Shown piece by piece: positions 36,368 through 49,550 of a DNA stretch of 64,000 nt. Origin of the DNA: Colletes latitarsis (Eukaryota > Arthropoda > Insecta > Hymenoptera > Colletidae); the NCBI RefSeq assembly GCF_051014445.1, contig NW_027488420.1:26164-90163 (forward strand). Reading direction: 5' to 3'. Positions within the stretch are counted from its first letter, which is position 1; each line of letters starts with the position of its first letter. Both the position numbers and the translations under genes were made by a program. A model generated the notes under the pieces. That model was given only the letters and a program-made list of their open reading frames with translations, searched no databases and had not been told where the DNA came from.

Positions 36368-39002
36368 ACGCAATCCTAAAAGGTGTTATCCTCTAAAATA
36401 TTGATCGAAACCAAGTTGAATTGACTGTTTCTGTCTGTTACCACATTACTACGTGATACCAACCAAAAAAAAACACAGGATCTGGCCAACAAGTATCGGA
36501 AGAATGTGAAAGTATGAGCCAGATCATTGCAAACACCAGGCCTAACACAAACTTAACCGGTGTGATCGTCTAAAATATTGATCGAATCCAGGTTTAGTTG
36601 ACAGTTTTATTCTGGTACCACATAACTACGTGATCCAAACCAGAAAAAGCCCAGGATCTGGCCAACAAGAATGCGAAGAGTGCGAAAGTATGAGCCAGCT
36701 GATTGCAATTACCAGGCCTAAAACAAACCTAATCGGTGTGATCCTCTAAAATATTGATCGAAACCAAGTTGAATTGACTGTTTCAGTGTGGTACCATATT
36801 ACTACGAGATCCAAACCAGAAAAAGTCCAGGATCTGGCCAACAAGTATGCGAAGAGTGCGAAAGTATGTGCCAGATGATTGCAAATACCAGGCCTAACAC
36901 AAACTTAATCGGTGTGATCCTCTAAAATATTGATCGAATCCATGTTTAGTTGTCTGTTTCATTCTGGTACCACATTACTACATGATCCAAACCAGAAAAG
37001 GCCCAGGATCTGGTCAACAAGTATGCGAAAAATGCGAAAGTATGAGCCAGATGATTGCAAATACCAGACCTAACACAAACCCAAACGTTGTTGTCCTCTT
37101 AAATATTGATCGTAACCAAGTTGAATTGGCTGTTTCAGTCTGGTACCACACTGCTACGTGATCCAAACCAGGAAAAGCCCAGGATCTGGCCAACAAGTGT
37201 GCGAAGAATGCGAAAGTATAAGCCAGATGATTGCAAATACCAGGCCTAACACAAACTTAATCGGTGTGATCCTCTAAAATATTGATCGAATCCAGGTTTA
37301 ATTGACAGCTTCATTCTGGTACCACATTACTACGTGATACAAACCAGAAAAAGACCAGGATCTGGCCAACAAGTGTGCGATGAATGCGAAAGCATGAGCC
37401 AGATGATTGCAAACACCAGGCCTAACACAAACCTAACCAGTGAGATCCTCTGAAATATTGATCGAAACCAATTTGAATTGGCTGCTCCAGCCTGTTACCG
37501 CATTACTGCGTGACCCAAACGAGAAGGAAACACAGGATCTGGCTAACAAGTATGGGAAGAATGCGAAAGTATGAGCCAGATGATTGCAACTACCAGGCCT
37601 AACACAAACTTATCCGGCGTGATCTCCTAAAATATTGATCGAATCCAGGTTTAATTGGCAGTTTCATTCTGGTACCACAGAACTACGTGATCCAAACCAG
37701 AAAAAGCCCAGGATCTGGCCAACAAGTGTACGAAAAGTGCGAAAGTATGAGCCAGATGATTGCAAATACCAGGCCTAACACAAACCTATCCGGTGTGATC
37801 CCCTAAAATATTGATCGAATCCAGGTTTAGTTGACTGTTTCATTCTGGTACCATATTACTACGTGATCCAAACCAGAAAAAGCCCAGGATCTGGCCAACA
37901 AGCATGCGAGAAATGCGAAAGTATGAGACAGATGAGGGAAAATCCCAGACCTAAACGTGTACTAACCGGTACTATACTTTAAAGTATTGATCCAGGTCAG
38001 GTTTAATTGACTGTTTAGTGTGGTACCACATTACTACACAATCCCAACCAGAAAAAGCCCAGGATCTGGCCAACAAGCATGCGAGAAATGCGAAAGTATG
38101 AGCCAGATGATAGCAAATACAAGACCTAGCACAAACCTAAACGGTGCTATCCTCTAAAATATTGATCGAAACCAAGTTGAGTTGACTGTTTCAGTGTGTT
38201 ACCACATTACTACGAGCTCCAAACCAGAAAAAGACCAGGATCTGGCCAACAAGTGTGCGATGAATGCGAAAGTATGAGCCAGATGATGGCAAATCCCAGA
38301 CCTAAACGTGAACTAACTGGCGTTATACTTTAAAATATTGATCCAGGTCAGGTTTAATTGACTGTTTAGTGTGGTACCACATTACTACACAATCCCAACC
38401 AGAAAAAGCCCAGGATCTGGCAAACAAGCATGCGAGAAATGCGAAAGTATGAGCCAGATGATTGCAAATACCAGGCCTAACACAAACCTAATCGTTGTGA
38501 TCGTCTAAAATATTGATCGAATCCAGGTTTAATTGACAGTTTCATTCTGGTACCACATTACTACGTGATCCCAACCAGAAAAAGTCCATGATCTGGCCAA
38601 CAAGTATGCGAAGAGTGCGAAAGTATGTGCCAGATGATTGCAAATACCAGGCCCAACACAAACCTAATCGGTGTGATCCTCCAAAATATTGATCGAATCC
38701 AGGTTTATTTGACTGTTTCATTCTGGTACCATATTACTACGTGATCCACACTAGAAAAAGCCCAGGATCTGGTCAACAAGAATGCGCAAAATGCGAAAGT
38801 ATGAGCCAGATGAGGGCAAATCCCAGACCTAAACGTGAACTAACTGGCGTTATACTTTAAAATATTGATCCAGGTCAGGTTTAATTGACTGTTTAGTGTG
38901 GTTCCACATTACTACACAATCCCAACCAGAAAAAGCCCAGGATCTGGCAAACAAGCATGCGAGAAATGCGAAAGTATGAGGCAGATGTTTGCAAGTACCA
39001 GA
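36364..39002 (+). repeat. 15-mer HOR (about 2,639 bp), copy 1
   Basis: Unit begins at cctaacgcaatcctaaaagg, which recurs at 39,003 and, as ccaaacgcaatcc, at 41,435. It holds the caaccaaaaaaaaacacagg monomer, the ccagctgattgcaattacc monomer, the aaacgttgttgtcctc monomer and the ttaccgcattactgcgtgac monomer. Its end monomer carries the retroposon target site. Confidence 0.8.
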
Positions 39003-41434
39003 CCTAACGCAATCCTAAAAGGTGTTATCCTCTAAAATATTGATCGAAACCAAGTTGAATTGACTGTTTCTGTCTGTTACCACATTACTACGTGATACCA
39101 ACCAAAAAAAAACACAGGATCTGGCCAACAAGTATCGGAAGAATGTGAAAGTATGAGCCAGATCATTGCAAACACCAGGCCTAACACAAACTTAACCGGT
39201 GTGATCGTCTAAAATATTGATCGAATCCAGGTTTAGTTGACAGTTTTATTCTGGTACCACATAACTACGTGATCCAAACCAGAAAAAGCCCAGGATCTGG
39301 CCAACAAGAATGCGAAGAGTGCGAAAGTATGAGCCAGCTGATTGCAATTACCAGGCCTAAAACAAACCTAATCGGTGTGATCCTCTAAAATATTGATCGA
39401 ATCCAGGTTTAATTGACGGCTTCATTCTGGTACCACATTACTACGTGATACAAACCAGAAAAAGACCAGGATCTGGCCAACAAGTGTGCGATGAATGCGA
39501 AAGCATGAGCCAGATGATTGCAAACACCAGGCCTAACACAAACCTAACCGGTGAGATCCTCTAAAATATTGATCGAAACCAATTTGAATTGGCTGTTTCA
39601 GCCTGTTACCGCATTACTGCGTGACCCAAACGAGAAGGAAACACAGGATCTGGCTAACAAGTATGGGAAGAATGCGAAAGTATGAGCCAGATGATTGCAA
39701 CTACCAGGCCTAACACAAACCTATCCGGCGTGATCTCCTAAAATATTGATCGAATCCAGGTTTAATTGGCAGTTTCGTTCTGGTACCACAGAACTACGTG
39801 ATCCAAACCAGAAAAAGCCCAGGATCTGGCCAACAAGTGTACGAAAAGTGCGAAAGTATGAGCCAGATGATTGCAAATACCAGGCCTAACACAAACCTAT
39901 CCGGTGTGATCCCCTAAAATATTGATCGAATCCAGGTTTAGTTGACTGTTTCATTCTGGTACCATATTACTACGTGATCCAAACCAGAAAAAGCCCAGGA
40001 TCTGGCCAACAAGCATGCGAGAAATGCGAAAGTATGAGACAGATGAGGGAAAATCCCAGACCTAAACGTGTACTAACCGGTACTATACTTTAAAGTATTG
40101 ATCCAGGTCAGGTTTAATTGACTGTTTAGTGTGGTACCACATTACTACACAATCCCAACCAGAAAAAGCCCAGGATCTGGCCAACAAGCATGCGAGAAAT
40201 GCGAAAGTATGAGCCAGATGATAGCAAATACAAGACCTAGCACAAACCTAAACGGTGCTATCCTCTAAAATATTGATCGAAACCAAGTTGAGTTGACTGT
40301 TTCAGTGTGGTACCACATTACTACGAGATCCAAACCAGAAAAAGACCAGGATCTGGCCAACAAGTGTGCGATGAATGCGAAAGTATGAGCCAGATGATTG
40401 CAAACACCAGGCCTAACACAAACCTAACCGGTGAGATCCTCTAAAATATTGATCGAAACCAATTTGAATTGGCTGTTTCAGCCTGTTACCGCATTACTGC
40501 GTGACCCAAACGAGAAGGAAACACAGGATCTGGCTAACAAGTATGGGAAGAATGCGAAAGTATGAGCCAGATGATTGCAACTACCAGACCTAACACAAAC
40601 CTATCCGATGTGATCCGATGTTTCATTCTGGTACCATATAACTACGTGATCCAAACCAGAAAAAGCCCAGGATCTGGCCAACATGGATGCGAAAAATGCG
40701 AAAGTATGAGACAGATGGGGGCAAATCCAAGACCTAAACGTGAACATACCGGTGTTATACTTTAAAATATTGATCGCGGTCAGGTTTAATTGACTGTTTA
40801 GTGTGGTTCCACATTACTACACAATCCCAACCAGAAAAAGCCCAGGATCTCGCCAACAAGTATGCGAAAAGTGCGAAAGTATGAGCCAGATGATTGCAAA
40901 TACCAGGCCTAACACAAACCTAATCGTTGTGATCGTCTAAAATATTGATCGAATCCAGGTTTAATTGACAGTTTCATTCTGGTACCACATTACTACGTGA
41001 TCCCAACCAGAAAAAGTCGATGATCTGGCCAACAGGTATGCGAAGAGTGCGAAAGTATGTGCCAGATGATTGCAAATACCAGGCCCAACACAAACCTAAT
41101 CGGTGTGATCCTCCAAAATATTGATCGAATCCAGGTTTATTTGACTGTTTCATTCTGGTACCATATTACTACGTGATCCACACTAGAAAAAGCCCAGGAT
41201 CTGGTCAACAAGAATGCGAAAAATGCGAAAGTATGAGCCAGATGAGGGCAAATCCCAGACCTAAACGTGAACTAACTGGCGTTATACTTTAAAATATTGA
41301 TCCAGGTCAGGTTTAATTGACTGTTTAGTGTGGTACCACATTACTACACAATCCCAACCAGAAAAAGCCCAGGATCTGGCAAACAAGCATGCGAGAAATG
41401 CGAAAGTATGAGGCAGATGTTTGCAAGTACCAGA
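39003..41434 (+). repeat. HOR copy 2, 14-mer with internal changes (2,432 bp)
   Basis: Matches copy 1 but lacks three monomers: the offset drops from 2,639 to 2,111 bp at about 39,375, a 528-bp loss. It then gains about two monomers near 40,400-40,860, one of them internally deleted at about 40,611. Net length is 14 monomers minus 32 bp. Confidence 0.8.
40605..40628 (+). other. Internal monomer deletion of about 32 bp
   Basis: Here tgatcc is followed by gatg and then tttcattctgg. The sister monomer at about 43,571-43,618 has 36 bases between the same landmarks, including the whole taaaatattgatcga box and ggtttagttgactg. The lost piece is thus a defined part of the monomer, replaced by four bases. 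Confidence 0.75.
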
Positions 41435-42797
41435 CCAAACGCAATCCTAAAAGGTGTTATCCTCTAAAATATTGATCGAAACCAAGTTGAATTGACTGTT
41501 TCTGTCTGTTACCACATTACTACGTGATACCAACCAAAAAAAAACACAGGATCTGGCCAACAAGTATGGGAAGAATGTGAAAGTATGAGCCAGATCATTG
41601 CAAACACCAGGCCTAACACAAACTTAACCGGTGTGATCGTCTAAAATATTGATCGAATCCAGGTTTAGTTGACAGTTTTATTCTGGTACCACATAACTAC
41701 GTGATCCAAACCAGAAAAAGCCCAGGATCTGGCCAACAAGAATGCGAAGAGTGCGAAAGTATGAGCCAGCTGATTGCAATTACCAGGCCTAGAACAAACC
41801 TAATCGGTGTGATCCTCTAAAATATTGATCGAAACCAAGTTGAATTGACTGTTTCAGTGTGGTACCACATTACTACGAGATCCAAACCAGAAAAAGTCCA
41901 GGATCTGGCCAACAAGTATGCGAAGAGTGCGAAAGTATGTGCCAGATGATTGCAAATACCAGGCCTAACACAAACTTAATCGGTGTGATCCTCTAAAATA
42001 TTGATCGAATCCATGTTTAGTTGTCTGTTTCATTCTGGTACCACATTACTACATGATCCAAACCAGAAAAGGCCCAGGATCTGGTCAACAAGTATGCGAA
42101 AAATGCGAAAGTATGAGCCAGATGATTGCAAATACCAGACCTAACACAAACCCAAACGTTGTTGTCCTCTTAAATATTGATCGAAACCAAGTTGAATTGG
42201 CTGTTTCAGTCTGGTACCACACTGCTACGTGATCCAAACCAGGAAAAGCCCAGGATCTGGCCAACAAGTGTGCGAAGAATGCGAAAGTATAAGCAGGATG
42301 ATTGCAAATACCAGGCCTAACACAAACCTAATCGGTGTGATCCTCTAAAATATTGATCGAATCCAGGTTTAATTGACAGCTTCATTCTGGTACCACATTA
42401 CTACGTGATACAAACCAGAAAAAGACCAGGATCTGGCCAACAAGTGTGCGATGAATGCGAAAGTATGAGCCAGATGATTGCAAACACCAGGCCTAACACA
42501 AACCTAACCGGTGAGATCCTCTGAAATATTGATCGAAACCAATTTGAATTGGCTGTTCCAGCCTGTTACCGCATTACTGCGTGACCCAAACGAGAAGGAA
42601 ACACAGGATCTGGCTAACAAGTATGGGAAGAATGCGAAAGTATGAGCCAGATGATTGCAACTACCAGGCCTAACACAAACCTCTCCGGCGTGATCTCCTA
42701 AAATATTGATCGAATCCAGGTTTAATTGGCAGTTTCATTCTGGTACCACAGAACTACGTGATCCAAACCAGAAAAAGCCCAGGATCTGGCCAACAAG
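41435..42797 (+). repeat. HOR copy 3 (partial, about 1,363 bp)
   Basis: Matches 36,364-37,726 at a constant offset of 5,071 bp with only scattered substitutions seen. It diverges at about 42,797 (ccaacaagcatgcgag against ccaacaagtgtacg). It retains the three monomers missing from copy 2, so copy 3 is closer to copy 1 in structure. Confidence 0.8.
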
Positions 42798-44026
42798 CAT
42801 GCGAGAAATGCGAAAGTATGAGACAGATGAGGGAAAATCCCAGGCCTAACACAAACCTATCCGGTGTGATCCCCTAAAATATTGATCGACTCCAGGTTTA
42901 GTTGACTGTTTCATTCTGGTGCCATATTACTACGTGATCCAAACCAGAAAAAGCCCTGGATCTGGCCAACAAGTATGCGAAAAGTGCGAAAGTATGAGCC
43001 AGATGATTGCAAATTCCAGACCTATCGCAAACCTAAACTGTGTTATCCCTTAAAATATTGATCGGGGCCACGTTTAATTGACGGTTTCAGTATGCTACCA
43101 CATTACTACGAGATCCAAAGCAGAAAAAGACCAGGATCTGGCCAACAAGTGTGCGATGAATGCGAAAGTATGAGCCAGATGATTGCAAACACCAGGCCTA
43201 ACACAAACCTGAACGGTGTGATCCTGTAAAATATTGATCGAATGCAGGTTTAATTGACAGTTTCATTCTGGTACCACAGAACTACGTGATCCAAACCAGA
43301 AAAAGCCCAGGATCTGGCCGACAAGTATGCGAAAAGTGCGAAAGTATGAGCCAGATGATTGCAAATACCAGGCCTAACACAAACCTAACCGGGGTGATCC
43401 TCTAAAATATTGAGCGAAACCAATTTGAATTGGCTGTTTCAGCGTGTTACCGCATTACTGCGTGACCCAAACGAGAAGGAAACACAGGATCTGGCCAACA
43501 AGTATGGGAAGATGCGAAAGTATGAGCCAGATGATTGCAACTACCAGACCTAACACAAACCTATCCGATGTGATCCCCTAAAATATTGATCGAATCCAGG
43601 TTTAGTTGACTGTTTCATTCTGGTACCATATAACTACGTGATCCAAACCAGAAAAAGCCCAGGATCTGGCCAACATGGATGCGAAAAATGCGAAAGTATG
43701 AGACAGATGGGGGCAAATCCAAGACCTAAACGTGAACATACCGGTGTTATACTTTAAAATATTGATCGCGGTCAGGTTTAATTGACTGTTTAGTGTGGTT
43801 CCACATTACTACACAATCCCAACCAGAAAAAGCCCAGGATCTGGCCAACAAGCATGCGAGAAATGCGAATGTATGTGCCAGATGACAGCAAATACCAGAC
43901 CGAGCACAAACCTAAACGGTGTCATCCTCCTAAATATTGATCGAAACCAATTTGAATTGACTGTTTCAGCCTGTTACCGCATTACTGCGTGTCCCAAACG
44001 AGAAGGACACACAGGATCTGGCTAAC
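42798..44026 (+). repeat. B-type monomers between HOR blocks
   Basis: About seven monomers with mixed affinities, including one equivalent to the deleted monomer at 40,611 but intact (ctatccgatgtgatccccta at about 43,561) and the gatcgcggtcagg monomer at about 43,765, which is shared with about 40,770. No tandem unit and no gene. Confidence 0.7.
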
Positions 44027-45082
44027 AAGTATGGGAAGATTGCGAATGTTTGAGCCAGATGATTGCAACTACCAGGCCTAACACAAACCTATCCGGCGTG
44101 ATCTCCTAAAATATTGATCGAATCCAGGTTTAGTTGACTGTTTCATTCTGGAACCATATTACTACGTGATCCAAACCAGAAAAAGCCCAGGATCTGGCCA
44201 ACAGGCATGCGAGAAATGCGAAAGTATGAGCCAGATCAGGGCAAATCCCAGACCTAAACATGAACTAACCGGTGTTATACCTTAAAATATTGATCCTGGT
44301 CAGGTTTAATTGACTGTTTAGTGTGGTACCACATTACTACACAATCCCAATCAGAAAAAGCCAAGGACTTGGCCAACAATCATGCGAGAAATGCGAAAGT
44401 ATGAGCAAGATGATTGCAAATACCATGTCTAACACAAACCTAATCAGTGTTATCCTCCTAAATATTGATCGAAAACAATTTGAATTGGCTGTTTCAGCCT
44501 GTTACCGTATTACTGCGTGACCCAAACGAGAAGGAAACACAGGATCTGGCTAACAAGTATGGGAAGAATGCGAAAGTTTGAGCCAGATGATTGCAACTAC
44601 CAGGCCTAACACAAACCTATCCGGCGTGATCTCCTAAAATATTGATCGAATCCAGGTTTAGTTGACTGTTTCATTCTGGAACCATATTACTACGTGATCC
44701 AAACCAGAAAAAGCCCAGGATCTGGCCAACAGGCATGCGAGAAATGCGAAAGTATGAGCCAGATCAGGGCAAATCCCAGACCTAAACATGAACAAACCGG
44801 TGTTATACCTTAAAATATTGAACCTGGTCAGGTTTAATTGACTGTTTAGTGTGGTACCACATTACTACACAATCCCAATCAGAAAAAGCCAAGGACCTGG
44901 CCAACAATCATGCGAGAAATGCGAAAGTATGAGCAAGATGATTGCAAATACCAGGTCTAACACAAACCTAATCAGTGTTATCCTCCTAAATATTGATCGA
45001 AAACAATTTGAATTGGCTGTTTCAGCCTGTTACCGTATTACTGCGTGACCCAAACGAGAAGGAAACACAGGATCTGGCTAAC
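44027..45082 (+). repeat. 3-mer HOR, 2 x 528 bp
   Basis: aagtatggga followed by the gaaagtttgagccag monomer occurs at 44,555 and 45,083, and in a slightly altered form at 44,027: spacings of exactly 528 bp. Each unit has one gactgtttcattctggaacc monomer, one acacaatccc monomer with acaatcatgcgag, and one ttaccgtattactgcgtg monomer. Confidence 0.85.
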
Positions 45083-46690
45083 AAGTATGGGAAGAATGCG
45101 AAAGTTTGAGCCAGATGATTGCAACTACCAGGCCTAACACAAACCTATCCGGCGTGATCTCCTAAAATATTGATCGAATCCAGGTTTAGTTGACTGTTTC
45201 ATTCTGGAACCATATTACTACGTGATCCAAACCAGAAAAAGCCCAGGATCTGGCCAACAGACATCCGAGAAATGCGAAAGTATGAGCCAGATCAGGGCAA
45301 ATCCCAGACCTAAACATGGACTAACCGGTGTTATACCTTAAAATATTGATCCAGGTCAGGTTTAATTGACTGTTTAGTGTGGTACCACATTAGTACACAA
45401 TCCCAACCAGAAAAAGCCAAGGATCTGGCCAACAAGCATGCGAGAAATGCGAAAGTATGAGCAAGATGATTGCAAATACCAGGTCTAACACAAACCTAAT
45501 CGGTGTTATCCTCTAAAATATTGATCGAATCCAGGTTCAATTGACAGTTTCATTCTGGTACCACATTACTACGTGATACAAACCAGAAAAATACCAGGAC
45601 CGGGCCAACAATTATGCGAAAAGTGCGAAAGTATGTGCCAGATGATTGCAAATACCAGGCCTAACACAAACCTAAACGGTGTTATCCCTTAAAATATTCA
45701 TCGGGGCCATGTTTAATTGACGGTTTCATTCTGGTACCATATTATTACGTGATCCACACTAGAAAAAGCCCAGGATCTGGCCAACAAGAATGCGAAAAAT
45801 GCGAAAGTATGTGCAAGATGATTGCAAATACCAGGTCTAACACAAACCTAATCGGTGTTATCCTCCTAAATATTGATCGAAAACAATTTGAATTGGCTGT
45901 TTCAGCCTGTTACCGTATTACTGCGTGACCCAAACGAGAAGGAAACACAGGATCTGGCTAACAAGTATGGGAAGAATGCGAAAGTTTGAGCCAGATGATT
46001 GCAACTACCAGGCCTAACACAAACCTATCCGGCGTGATCTCCTAAAATATTGATCGAATCCAGGTTTAGTTGACTGTTTCATTCTGGAACCATATTACTA
46101 CGTGATCCAAACCAGAAAAAGCCCGGGATCTGGCCAACAGGCATCCGAGAAATGCGAAAGTATGAGCCAGATCAGGGCAAATCCCAGACCTAAGAATGGA
46201 CTAACCGGTGTTATACCTTAAAATATTGATCCAGGTCAGGTTTAATTGACTGTTTAGTGTGGTACCACATTAGTACACAATCCCAACCAGAAAAAGCCAA
46301 GGATCTGGCCAACAAGCATGCGAGAAATGCGAAAGTATGAGCAAGAGATTGCAAATACCAGGTCTAACACAAACCTAATCGGTGTTATCCTCTAAAATAT
46401 TGATCGAATCCAGGTTTAATTGACAGTTTCATTCTGGTACCACATTAGTACGTGATACAAACCAGAAAAATCCCAGGATCTGGCCAACAAGTATGCGAAA
46501 AGCGCGAAAGTATAAGCCAGATGATTGCAAATTCCAGACCTAACACAAACCTAAACGGTGTTATCCCTGAAAATATTCATCGGGGCCATGTTTAATTGAC
46601 GGTTTCATTCTGGTACCATATTCCTACGTGATCCACACAAGAAAAAGCCCAGGATCTGGCCAACAAGAATGCGAAAAATGCGAAAGTATG
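45083..46690 (+). repeat. 5-mer HOR, 880 bp, about 1.8 copies
   Basis: The same first monomers continue, but two extra monomers are present, including one with attcatcggggccatg (45,697 and 46,575), giving an 880-bp period (aagtatggga at 45,083 and 45,963). Copy 2 has a 2-bp loss (gcaagagattgc at about 46,343) and ends near 46,690. The 5-mer looks like the upstream 3-mer enlarged by two monomers. Confidence 0.8.
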
Positions 46691-49550
46691 AGCCAGATGA
46701 GGGCAAATCCCAGACCTAAACGTGAACTAACCGGTGTTATACTTTAAAATATTGATCGACGTCAGGTTTAATTGACTGTTTCGTGTTGTTCCACATTACT
46801 ACACAATCCCAACAAGAAAAAGCCCAGGATCTGGCCAACAAGTATGCGAAAAGTGCGAAAGTATGAGCCAGATGAGTGCAAATTCCAGACCTAACACAAA
46901 CCTAAACGGTGTTATCCTCTAAAATATTGATCGAAACCAAGTTGAGTTGGCTGTTTCAGTCTGGTACCACACTACTACGTGATCCAAACCAGAAAAAGCC
47001 CAGGATCTGGCCATCAAGTGTGCGACGAATGCGAAATTATAATCCAGATGAGGGCAAATCCCAGACCTAAACGAGACCCAACCGGAGTTATCCTTTAAAA
47101 TATTGATCGAGGCCACGTTTAATTGACTGTTTCAGTATGGTAACGCATTTCTACGAGATCCAAACCAGAAAAAGACCAGGATCTGGCCCACAAGTATGCG
47201 AAAAGTGCGAAAGTATGAGCAAGATGATTGCAAATTCCACACCTAACACAAACCTAAACGGTGTAATCCATTAAAATATTGATCGGGGTCACGTTTAATT
47301 GACTGTTTCAGTATGCTACCACATTACTACGAGATCCAAACCAGAAAAATCCCAGGATCTCGCCAACAAGTATGCGAAAAGTGCGGAAGTATGAGCCAGA
47401 TGATTGCAAATACCAGGCCTAACACAAACCTAATCGGTGTGATCCTCTAAAATATTGATCGAATCCAGGTTTAATTGACAGCTTCATTCTGGTACCACAT
47501 TACTACGTGATACAAACCAGAAAAATCCCAGGATCTGGCAAACAAGTATGGGAAGAATGCGAAAGCATGAGCAAGATGATTGCAACTACCAGGCCTAACA
47601 CAAACCTATCCTGTTTGATCCCCTAAAATATTGACCGAATCCAGGTTTAGTTGACTGTTTCATTCTGGTACCATATTACTACGTGATCCAAACCAGAAAA
47701 AGCCCAGGATCTGGCCAACAAGCATGCGTGAAATGCGAAAGAATGAGGAAGATGATTGCAAATACCACGTCTAACACAAACCTAATCGGTGTGATCGTCT
47801 AAAATATTGATCGAATCAAGGTTTAGTTGCCTGTTTCATTCTGGTGCCACATAACTACGTGATCCAAACTAGGAAAAGCCCAGGATCTGGCCAACAAGTA
47901 TACGAAAATGCGAATGTATGAGCCAGATGATTGCAAATACCAGACCTAACACAAACCTAAACGGTGTTATCCTCTAAAATATTGATCGAAACCAAGTTGA
48001 ATTGGCTGTTTCAGTCTGGTACCACTCTGCTACGTGATCCAAACCAGAAAAAGCCCAGGATCTGGCCAACAAGTGTGCGAAGAATTCGAAATTACAAGCC
48101 AGATGAGGGCAAATCCCAGACCTAAACGAGACCCAACCGGAGTTATCCTTTAAAATATTGATCGAGGCCACGTTTAATTGACTGTTTCAGTATGGTAACG
48201 CATTTCTACGAGATCCAAACCAGAAAAAGACCAGAATCTGGCCAACAAGTATGCGATGAATGCGAAAGTATGAGCCAGATGATTGCAAACACCAGGTCTA
48301 ACACAAACCTAACCGGTGTGATCGTCTAAAATATTGATCGAATCCAGGTTTAATTGGCTGTTTCAGTCTGGTACCACACTGCTACGTGATCCAAACCGGA
48401 AAAAGCCCAGGATCTGCCCAACAAGTGTGCGAAGAATGCGAAATTATAAGCCAGATGAGGGCAAATCCCAGACCTAAACGAGACCCAACCGGAGTTATCC
48501 TTTAAAATATTGATCGAGGTCACGTTTAATTCACTGTTTCAGTATGGTAACGCATTTCTACGAGATCCAAACCAGAAAAAGTCCAGGATCTGGCCAACAA
48601 GTATGCGAAGAGTGCGAAAGTATGAGCCAGATGATTGCAAATACCAGGCCTAACACAAACTTAACCGGTGTGATCGTCTAAAATATTGATCGAATACAGC
48701 TTTAGTTGACAGTGTTATTCTGGTACCACATAACTACGTGATCCAAACCAGAAAAAGCCCAGGATCTGGCCAACAAGTATGCGAAGAGTGCGAACGTATG
48801 AGCCAGCTGATTGCAATTACCAGGCCTAGAACAAACCTAATCGGTGTGATCCTCCAAAATATTGATCGAAACCAAGTTGAATTGACTGTTTCAGTGTGGT
48901 ACCACATTACTACATGATCCAAACCAGAAAAGGCCCAGGATCTGGTCAACAAGTATGCGAAAAATGCGAAAGTATGAGCCAGATGATTGCAAATACCAGA
49001 CCTAACACAAACCCAAACGTTGTTGTCCTCTTAAATATTGATCGAAGCCATGTTGAATTGGCTGTTTCAGTCTGGTACCACACTGCTACGTGATCCAAAC
49101 CAGAAAAAGCCCAGGATCTGCCCAACAAGTGTGCGAAGAATGCGAAATTATAAGCCAGATGAGGGCAAATCCCAGACCTAAACGAGACCCAACCGGAGTT
49201 ATCCTTTAAAATATTGATCGAGGCCACGTTTAATTGACTGTTTCAGTATGGTAACGCATTTCTACGAGATCCAAACCAGAAAAAGACCAGAATCTGGCCA
49301 ACAAGTATGCGATGAATGCAAAAGTATGAGCCAGATGATTGCAAACACCAGGTCTAACACAAACCTAACCGGTGTGATCGTCTAAAATATTGATCGAATC
49401 CAGGTTTAATTGGCTGTTTCAGTCTGGTACCACACTGCTACGTGATCCAAACCAGAAAGAAACACAGGATCTGGCCAACAAGTAAGCGAAGAATGCGAAT
49501 GTATGAGCCTGATGATTGCAAATACCAGACCTAATACAAACCTACACGTT
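46691..49550 (+). repeat. B array with recurring taacgcatttctacgag module
   Basis: A module of two monomers (gaaattataagccagatg followed by gtatggtaacgcatttctac) recurs with taacgcattt at 47,141, 48,196, 48,548 and 49,252, spacings near 6, 2 and 4 monomers. The stretch about 48,600-49,100 matches parts of 41,640-42,220, including aaacgttgttgtcctc, so pieces of the 15-mer reappear here with monomers missing. No gene. Confidence 0.75.

Noticed and set aside
36047..36379. 110-codon open frame over the retroposon
   Set aside because: It reads through the poly(A) as a lysine run and ends in satellite. The composition reflects GC-rich hairpin arms, and no reverse-transcriptase, nuclease or zinc-finger motif is recognisable.
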